The notes under the pieces were generated by a model, which saw only the letters and a list, made by a program, of their open reading frames with translations, was not told where the DNA came from and did not search any database. DNA of 64,000 nucleotides from Hippasteria phrygiana. Its lineage: Eukaryota > Echinodermata > Asteroidea > Valvatida > Goniasteridae. The position numbers and the translations under genes are program-made. The stretch spans positions 1,984,001-2,048,000 of the forward strand of contig JAZGUH010000022.1 in assembly GCA_037893225.1 (NCBI GenBank), written 5' to 3'. Positions 1 to 64,000 of the stretch are shown here, in pieces (the first letter of the stretch is position 1; the number at the start of each line of letters is the position of its first letter).

Positions 1-11226
<11,226 letters not shown>

Positions 11227-12184
11227 TAAGGTCGGCTTTTTTGTTTTCATGGCTTTGTGAATTATAAAAGCTAGGGTGAAGGTCCACAAAAAGTCGGGTT
11301 GTGATTTTCTAGCATTTGTTGTGGCTAAGAAAATTAGATATCACCTTTTTTTGGTGCAAAAGAAAAGACAATTTTGTTCCTTCTGTTGGTCATTTCTAAC
11401 TTCCTACCCCAAAATGGAGCCACTCCCCGAAAAGGGATAAGATCATAGTTGAGGCTTAAATTTGTCTCTATGGCACATAGATCAATCTTAAGGATTCATG
11501 CTTTTACCATAAACTGTATAACTTGTGTCTACAATGAACCTTAAACAGTATGATGTAGATTTGTTAATGATCACAAATCAAATTAATTAGTTTCAATATT
11601 AAAACTTACTGTTTGAAATATGGTACCGGTACCCATCCTCCTGAGAAATATATGCCGTCATCTTTGAGAAAATCTGAAGACCTCCAAAACGCCGTGGCTT
11701 ATTTTGATTGCAACAATCAAAACGTGCACAGATCACTGTTAAAAACAGAACAGTTTAGCACTAATTGCTTGTGACTCGGACGACAGATTGAGCTCAAACC
11801 TTCACAGGTTTGTTATTTGATGTATGTGTTGAATCCCACAAAGTGTGAACAACTGCCTGCAAGTGTTTTATCTGTCCTATGTGACCCGCTCTGGAAAAAG
11901 GTATATCATGTCGCAAAATATGACAAATTAGTTTTATGTATACATGTTTTGGTACATGATAGAGCTCCAAAGCCCTTTCCGTTCTGGAGATATCGCATTT
12001 TTGCATATTAATTAGTTCTATGGAACTAATGGAACAACAGAGAAAACAGGCTTTGAAATAGCTAGTTCTAATACAATGCAATGGAACAATGCACTCTAAA
12101 AAGGTTATTTTTTTCACTTTATTCACTGAACTCAACATTGTTGTGCACCAAACCTGAAAGTTTAAATATTTAAGATGTCATTAA

Positions 12185-12398
12185 TCACTTGCGTACGGAT
12201 AACGCCATAGGGCGCCAAAACAAAACAGTGCCACCAGGCCGGATGACGCCATTGGCTGCTGTTTGTGCAGTTTCAATCCATTGTTAGATTATTGTGTATG
12301 TCATGCTTGACTGCACAAACACATTGTAGCGGTTAGATTTGGCTGCCAGAACCGCTGCAACACTCCGACGTCTCCCGTAAAATACCGTGCTCAAGGGG
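12185..12398. mobile_element. piggyBac-like MITE, subfamily 1 (copy A)
   Basis: Flanked by TTAA (12181-12184, 12399-12402), inner ends TCACTTGCG / CTCAAGGGG. Interior shares GTGCAGTTTCAATCCATTGT with copies at 35912 and 56016. Confidence 0.7.
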
Positions 12399-12757
12399 TT
12401 AAAGACAAAAAACAAAACATTAATTTTGACGAAAATTTTCACCCTCTCATAGCGCGACTTTTTCTAAAGTGGGTCACATGTTTTGTGTACAAGTGCAATA
12501 TCATACCTTTAACGTCACCAATATACCCCCTCCCCCCAATTTGGAAATGTATGCCACACACCCCCCCCCCTAAAAAAAAGCATAACAAACTATGTAAGAA
12601 AAATTATCTGCTTTTCAGCTTGCGTTATCTGTTTATACATGCGTTATCTGTTTATAATGTTCATTAGAGGACGTCTGTCAAGACCAAAAATTCCTGACTG
12701 CACAAGTTACTCTCTATAAACTTCAATGCCTTCAAATTTTGCAGGCGGTGATATCAG

Positions 12758-12827
12758 AAATCTTCGACAGAAATCCAGCCAGCTGCTTGGTGCCCTCGCG
12801 ATGAGAGGATCCGTCCCAAGTCTGAGA
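12758..12827 (+). CDS. Candidate further 3' exon of the NBEAL-like gene
   Basis: Acceptor ATATCAG supplies the one base needed after phase 2 and reads NLRQKSSQLLGALAMRGSV then PSLR before a possible donor GTATAT. The frame stays open to 12986 if not spliced. The stronger-looking acceptor TTTTGCAG at 12744 would give only Gly-Arg-stop. The sequence does not obviously match the usual Ser-rich NBEAL C-terminus, so this is a weak call. Confidence 0.25.
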
Positions 12828-15675
12828 GTATATCGCTTGACCCCTTTTGCGTATTTCAAAATCAGTGCAAATTTTGCAAACCAAAAACCGTTTTCTAATA
12901 TTAAAAGGAAGGTGTTAACATGTATGAAATGTTTAAACTGTTATAAACGATTTTCCCAGAATTCCATATATTTTAATATGTTTTAAAAGAAATATAAGAT
13001 CTACGCACACCAGCAGTGGCAGAATATTTACAGTGGAGTACCGAAGTGTGACATCAGTTGGCATGAAAACTGGTTTCTAAACAAACTTCTGTAAATTTGT
13101 GAAAATGAATTTTTATTAATTTTTATTATAATTTTGTTATGGAAGTCATCCAATACAAGGCTAAAAGCCACTCTGTGTAGAGGCTACAACAGAGGTGGTG
13201 GGCTTGGCCACATTTTAGGTTGCCAGCCCTTACGGTTTTCCTGGGTCCAGATCTAAATAGAGGATAAATCTTCAATAGATGCCAAAGAAATTATCCCAAT
13301 TTTCAGACCTATAGACCATAGGGTTAACATTGTCATTAATTTGAAATAGTTTTTTTTGTTAATGACCAGTCATGCCAATGTATGGGTGTGAAGATCGCGT
13401 AATCCGGTTGAAGATATTGCACAGGGATGCCATTACTTTTAGTAATCTGTCGACTTAACCCTGTGGTGTGCCATGACAATATACATGCACTGCTACACCA
13501 TGGTGACCTACTTAACAAAACAGCACCATGACACACCACAGAGTTAACCAGCTCCCGAGTAAATGTTCACAAAATTGGTGGCATAGGTTAACATTCATAT
13601 GCATGAGGAATTTTTAAGGTCAGGTCGGGTCAGGTCAGGTCAAGTTTTAGGGTCACGGGGGCATCAAGGGTTGCAGGAAAGAGGGAAGACACATACACAA
13701 AAAAACGGGCCACTCAGCCTCAGTCTATTTGAATTGTTTGTGGTTTATTTTCATCCCCTACTTTGACCTTTGAACCTACCCATAAACAAAGCATATATTC
13801 ATCGGGACCTGTATAGAGTATTGAGTTTGTAAATGAATACTAAATAGAGAAATTTATCACGGCTTGCACTCCTGTGATCGCTTAGAATTAGACTTGCCAC
13901 AGTCTTTCCCACATTCCAAGTGACCTACATGTAATTAGTTTAAAAGTGTATTGAATATAATATCTATACCATTTGTTTTCTTTTATAATATTCATAAACA
14001 TTACACAACAGGGAGATTATTGAATAATGTGACCTCCCAAATGTTCGACAAATAAGCCAGTTCGGTATCTCAAAGGTCAAAGGTTATTCGGGATAAAATT
14101 GCTGACGTAATGTCGCGCGATGTTACGCGAAAGCCCATTCTGATTACATTTTTCTTCAAACGCGCGCATTAGGTCACGCGGGTCATGCGCAGTTGAAATA
14201 CCGAACTGGCTTATTACGAACGGCGTCGTGCAGTGTGAACAGAGAGATAATTCCGCATGTTTTAACATTCATTTTGCATGACAGCCAGTAGAGATTTATT
14301 TGTGAAAATATTAAGGCAAACGACTAAAATGCTCAACCACATTGGAGTTTTAGTTCATGCTTGTGATTTTGTGTGCCGCGGTAAATGCGTGGACCAGCCT
14401 AATTTGCTTGTTTTTTAATATCTTGAGATACATTTTGTTAAAAGTTTTATCGTCATTGGGGGACAGTCCCTCAAAATTGTTAAAATTTTGGACCAACTGT
14501 TCTTTTAGATATACCATGTGTATAGTAATAAAAATGCAATGCAAAATTGTATGTTGCATTATTTACTCATCCGGTGTTAGAGCTTATGCTTTGGCTTTGA
14601 CATGGTAGTACCAATTTCATATTTTTCTCTTGGGTGAATAATAACATACACAGATATAGGATTATTTGAAGTTGGCTGTAAATGACCAATCGCCGTTTGT
14701 GAGTTAGCCACGCCCCTTAGACAACTTTACACACGTGCAGCACGTGGATGCGATGCGCGAAACGCGCAGTAGTGTATTACGGGGAATCATTGCATACACG
14801 CTCTCTCTGATCGGATGCAGGAGTTGTCTCAGATTTCTGAGACAAATTTGTCCACGTGTGCATGCAGACTTTCGTGTGACCACTTATTGCAAAAAGTGGG
14901 AAAATAGCTTTTCCCAATTTCCAGCCGCTCGTTATAACGCATATCTGAATAATGCAGACTCCTTGGACCCCACTCACATAATATAAACAGAAATATAAAC
15001 AGAACAAACTACGCTAAACAGGCTTGGCCAATATGCTGCAAACAAAATTAGTATAATGAAAACGTGATTGGCCGGTTGAGCGTTTGCGTTAAATTTTACG
15101 TGTATTCGCGTACTGCGGTTCAAGGAACAGGGCGCGCACATGCGGCCGAATAATGAGCATATTTGGAATGTTTTTTGTTTGTCTAAGATTTGGAATATCA
15201 TGTGATGTTCAACAGACGCTACGATTGGATAATGGTCATTAACGGCAATAGATCAATTGGAAAGGGATTCCTTTATCGGAACCATATCCCCCACAACCCA
15301 CTGTTGATTATATGTGAGGGGTAATATGTACTTAACTGTCTTATTGTCATGCTTGTGTTGCTACAATGATATTCAAAGGTCTTTCTTCAAGTTCATTTAC
15401 TATTCACATCATACATATTCATGAGTCCCATGGACTTGAGGGAGAGTGGTGCAAAATTACTTGTCTTTCTCAGTCTCAACCTCAACGCCAAGTCGTACTT
15501 GTAAACCAGCGGTCAAATAATTATTACTTTCCATTTTAGCATAAGACTTACATTGGTCTTGTTTGAGGTCAATTCAACAATGATGCACATTGGTGAGAAT
15601 TTGTGATACAATACGTCTTGTACATCATAGGCCTATAAACAGACCTCTATTCTGTCAGGATTTTGCGAGCATGTC
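12828..15675. other. Gene-free stretch
   Basis: AT-rich DNA. Holds the dispersed repeat 13140-13330 and the MITE at 14051-14215. I see no other coding or RNA signal. Confidence 0.5.
14051..14215. mobile_element. MITE with AATAAGCCAGTTCGGTAT ends
   Basis: 21-bp inverted ends with one mismatch (AATAAGCCAGTTCGGTATCTC against ...TATTTC). The interior is rich in CGCG motifs. Confidence 0.75.
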
Positions 15676-15696
15676 AATAAAATATTTTGAAATAAA
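15676..15696 (+). promoter_or_regulatory. Candidate polyadenylation signals for the + strand gene
   Basis: Two AATAAA hexamers (15676-15681 and 15691-15696) are followed by a GT-rich stretch. They lie about 2.9 kb past the last possible NBEAL-like exon; the link to that gene is inference. Confidence 0.25.
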
Positions 15697-17730
15697 GTCT
15701 GTTGAGTGTTGACATATTTATTTGGATTGAAGATCGTTGAAAGTAGTGATTCTAACCACGAATCAATGGTTTTGGAAAATGTCATGTTTTGTCACAATTT
15801 CAAATTTCAGAAGAGATAGATAATGGAATGGCGACCCAAACGCTGCAATTTTAGATGTCTGGGATCAATATTGGAATTTATTTAATAGATTTTACGTTTG
15901 TTTGTATTTTTCGGAAATTATTGAACAATTACAATATATCTGTCCGATATGTGCTTGTATAACTAACCAAATGGGTACACAGTTCTAGAATCATTTTCAG
16001 GTAAAATCTGATTTTATGATTCTTCCAGATATGTGTTAACTCAAAAGTATGCACTCCCACCTCTCTGGGATAAGTTTCAGGCAAGATTGGAAAATACAAT
16101 TTTCCGAAACTTGCAAATTTTATTTTTCGTTGCAAAAATAGTTTTAGGAATTGAACACAGGTATCTTGAATCAACGTTGGATTTTTTGAATGATTTTGTA
16201 TTTTTATATGATTTATATTACAATATTGCCTTTATGATTCGAGAATTTTGTGGCCAAAATTTGTTAAAACTGCATGGAATCACAGCTGTCGGGAATTAAC
16301 AATGGATTTATTTTAGATTTAAAAAAAATATTTTTGGAAGAATTATTGATGATTTGTGAGACACCTAAATGTCTTCAGAGATGGTTTATAGCAAGATTGA
16401 AACAAAGTTTTGGAGCCAAAGTCGGCAAAATGACACAGTGCCCTTTATCATAGCTGTCGCTTGCTCCGAAGAAGCATGGTTGTTCACAATCCCTACTTCT
16501 CTGTTTCAAACGATTCCTAATAGGGGTGTAACACCTGTAGAAAAAACAAATGACTTTCAGTCGACAACATGTATTTCAACGTTAACCCATGGGTATTTTA
16601 TTCCTTAGAAATATCCGATTCTGGGCTCAAACTGGAAAGCAATATTTGCATTAAAAAAACATAATAAACATTACCACTATGTAAAAAAACTGATTGGTGA
16701 ACATGACGACATTGCATACATGCTATTCGGAAGCTTGAACTTATTTGAAATGTACTTTCCATTTGTAATACGTAATCCATTAAAAGAACTATCAGTTTCT
16801 AATAAATCCTAAATGTATGATAGCTAGCTTATTGTGCAGGACCACTTTACGTACAGGTTTTCAGAGTACAGCGAGCTTAAAGTTTAGTTTAGCACAGCAA
16901 ACCATAGTTTCCTTTGCTTTTTAGTCTAGTTAATAAGTCTACTGTAAAGTAACCGAGTAAATTACTAGCATTATTGAGCAATCTCACTCGTGGATTAACT
17001 ATATCAAACCAGTTCACCAACTATCACATACGACTGTTACATGATTGGCAAAATGTTTAGCCGCATCGCAGACGGGGCTCTATAAACGCTTAGCGTTGTT
17101 CTTGTGCTAAATTTGTTTAGTCACGTGACAGTTTTCCTTGGCAAAGTCTATGAGACCGCAGGCTGTACTGTGTCTGACGAAACTGTCACACACGCAAGTC
17201 ACCAACAACGCGGCTCCTGCACGAATTCTTGCTTGTTAACTGTAAACAAAAAGCACTATTCTACTTCTTAAACCTTTTAAAACTTCACCTTAAGTATACA
17301 AAAATATTTCATATATGAAAGCAAAATTAATGGCTGGTTACAATTGATATTTTTTGACATTCAAATATAAAAAGTTACAGTACCAAAAATACAGGTGGCG
17401 TGATGTAGCAATTCGCACAAATTCTATGTACAGATATGTTTCATGTATAAAGTGCTCTTAGGAAAAAGGAATGTAAAAGATGTATACTATGAAAAGTACT
17501 CAGGCTCTTTATTTCATACAATAACAAAGACGTTTTCCCTTCTAAACATTATTTGTATATATGCATATTCTGTATCAATTCGGAGCGACATGAATAACTA
17601 GCTTTGAAAACAAAAAGGTATTTTTTTTTGTCTGAATACAATTGTAATATACAGCAATCGGGCTACTCTCATGTTTAATATCCACATCAAGCTGGTCGTG
17701 TTACATGTTGAGACGAGGTTACCAACACTA
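15697..17730. other. Gene-free stretch
   Basis: AT-rich, only short random open frames, no inverted-repeat element recognised. It could include 3' UTR of either neighbouring gene. Confidence 0.4.
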
Positions 17731-18391
17731 TTAACAACCTTTCTGAGAAACAAAAATTGTCATTAATTCCTTGAGGTTCTGTTGCTGTCCGTTACAAATT
17801 GAACAGAGCTGAGCATTAACTGCTTGTAATGAGGAATTTGCAAGCATTACAAAAGCTCCATTCATATCTACGTCTGCTTTCATGAATTCATTTTCTCTGT
17901 CATTCCTTACATATTTCACTGCAATCTAAGTTTTGAGCACACGCCATTGCTCAAAACTGATTTACACCCAGAATTACTAAGTCATAATTCTGTTGTTCAC
18001 TGTGGCATTATTGCATTAAAAAAATACAGTTGTACAAGCGCCTATTAATACATTCTGAAAACAATCATGGCTAAATATTAAAATATGAAAAAAATCCCTT
18101 ATTCCTATCCCTCATTACTGTAATTCTAGTTATAAAAAGTGACAAGCATTTACTTTGTAATACACAACAAATACATATCTTTTCGAATAAAAACCAGTTA
18201 GGTAGAAATGTAGTTAACCAGCTACTAACGGTACAGTTCACTAAAGCTGTCTGAGGCAGAGTACAGCTTGTTTCTGAAAGTCCTGAGTGTTTTTTTTAGT
18301 CTTAAGTATTCAACTGTCATTAAAGTGCTGTCTGAGGTTCTTTGTAGCTGCTCGGATATAGAATGAAAACCCCTAATGGTCGATTGTAGTA
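17731..18391 (-). CDS. Two spliced exons of an unrecognised gene (18391-18230 and 17918-17731)
   Basis: The upstream exon has acceptor TATCTGGCAG and donor GTTAGT, is 162 bp and open in phase 1-1. The next has acceptor TTGCAG, needs phase 1, and stays open to a stop at 17731. Joined they give about 115 residues with LQRTSDSTLMTVEYLRLKKT, SASDSFSELY and VDMNGAFVMLANSSLQAVNA. The mix looks helical and protein-like; I recognise no family. AATAAA follows at 17507-17512 on the same strand. No upstream exon was found; the splice phases alone are the evidence. It could instead be a decayed gene end or transposon exon. Confidence 0.35.
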
Positions 18392-18591
18392 CTGCCAGAT
18401 ACGACAAGTAACAAATTCTCCAATCGAAAAAGGACAGCATCATTACAATTCACTATGCAAGTAACTTCCTAACGAGGATCCTATTAAGTCCTAACCTTGT
18501 ATCATCATTTATGCTCAAAGTATTAACCATCTCTGTACTTTCACCTCGATTGCTTAACATTTTGGCATGTATATTATGTCTGAAGACTTTA

Positions 18592-19054
18592 TAGGGGTGT
18601 TCATTTTCGAAAAATTCAGAATTTGATTATTCGAAACTGTGTTCGATCGAATTATCGATACTCGCCGATCAAGTTTTTCATGCGTCAGCTGCAACTGCAT
18701 GCCGTGCCGGTAAAACGTTGCACGCAAAGCACGGTGGTGTTTTACGTGCGGCGATTGATATTATGGACCGCCTGATCGACTTTTGCCTGTGCCTGTTTTC
18801 TCAAGATCATTACGGGTACATATAACGTTCTGATAACAAGAAACCAAACTAAAGCCTGCGTTTTTGCAGTAATTATTTTATAAGTGTCAAGGGTTTAACA
18901 GACGGAAACAATAAACCTCCCTCCACAAAAAATGATGCATGTACAGAGTCATATCTGTACACGCATATTTATTTTTTCGAATATTCGAACCAGTAAAAAG
19001 GTATTCGAATATTCGGTTGACAATCAAATATTTGGTATATTTGGGACAGCCCTA
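18592..19054. mobile_element. Probable hAT-like non-autonomous element
   Basis: Imperfect ends TAGGGGTGTTC / GGACAGCCCTA with ATTCGAATATTCG-rich interior. Flanks AGACTTTA and AGACTTAT are close but not identical, so the duplication is doubtful. Confidence 0.45.
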
Positions 19055-19232
19055 AGACTTATCGCTGCCTTTGACAACAAATGGTTGCCCGTTTCCACAA
19101 ACATAATGCAGCTCATTCATTTGCATAACTGTCAAAGGTCAAGATACATGAATGCAATTATTGGATAATTTCAAGCCATATAATTTGTGCTTAAAAAAAT
19201 ATTTATCAGACACTATTATGTGGTAAAATTGT

Positions 19233-19238
19233 TTTATT
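19233..19238 (-). promoter_or_regulatory. Candidate LRP2 polyadenylation signal
   Basis: AATAAA on the - strand, 112 bases past the stop. It would give a short 3' UTR; a longer one is possible, as another AATAAA lies at 17507-17512. Confidence 0.4.
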
Positions 19239-19350
19239 CTATAAATTCTAAGCCCAAATCAGCCATAGATGCAAAAACCTACGGTTGTTAAAAAAAATAA
19301 CACACAAGGACCTCTGAAATGTGTACCAAACCCCGGAGCGAGCCATTCTG

Positions 19351-63843
<44,493 letters not shown>

Positions 63844-64000
63844 CTGGGAAAACAACAGAAAAGATCTTCCCTTTTATTTGTTGGCTAATTATTAGGCTCT
63901 AAAGAAAAAGAATTGTTGATTAATTGGTTTACTTGTCTGCTCAAGTTTAAGAAAGGCTGTTATTTTGTGAAAATCCCCAAAAATAAACAAATCGTCACCG

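Overview
This is eukaryotic genomic DNA: short coding exons with consensus GT/AG borders, long introns, no operons, and a dense load of small inverted-repeat transposons, tRNA-derived SINE pieces and minisatellites. Domain content is metazoan. The dispersed-repeat landscape (TGACCT-rich repeats, 'GGGCCCAATTTCAT' elements) looks to me like a marine invertebrate deuterostome, perhaps an echinoderm, but that is an impression, not a proof.

Two large genes lie tail to tail. From the left edge to about 11.2 kb (possibly 12.8 kb) the + strand carries the last exons of a neurobeachin-like (NBEAL1/NBEAL2-type) protein: the C-terminal WD40 propeller that follows the BEACH domain. From the right edge back to 19,351 the - strand carries the 3' part of a megalin/LRP2-type receptor. 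I could chain 31 exons with consistent splice phases into about 1,735 codons: 7 LDLa repeats (end of cluster III), two EGF modules, a YWTD propeller, an EGF plus 11 LDLa repeats (cluster IV), two EGF modules, the last YWTD propeller, EGF modules, one transmembrane helix and a short tail with a FENPVY endocytosis signal. Both genes run off the window.

Between their 3' ends (about 12.8-19.3 kb) there is mostly AT-rich DNA with nothing recognisable, except two phase-compatible - strand exons of an unknown gene (17,731-18,391), one good MITE and a probable hAT-like element.

The introns hold at least 25 non-autonomous DNA transposons, many with visible target-site duplications (TTAA, TAA, TA, 6-bp and 8-bp), three copies of a long TGACCT-rich repeat, several SINE fragments and five minisatellites. 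The most unusual structure is a 60-bp minisatellite at 9,347-10,136 that has multiplied the exon/intron junction of a neurobeachin-like exon, so 13 identical 5' splice sites sit in one open, phase-preserving array. A second notable region is 27.1-29.8 kb, where a 2.1-kb TTAA-flanked transposon and a smaller one sit back to back inside an older repeat.
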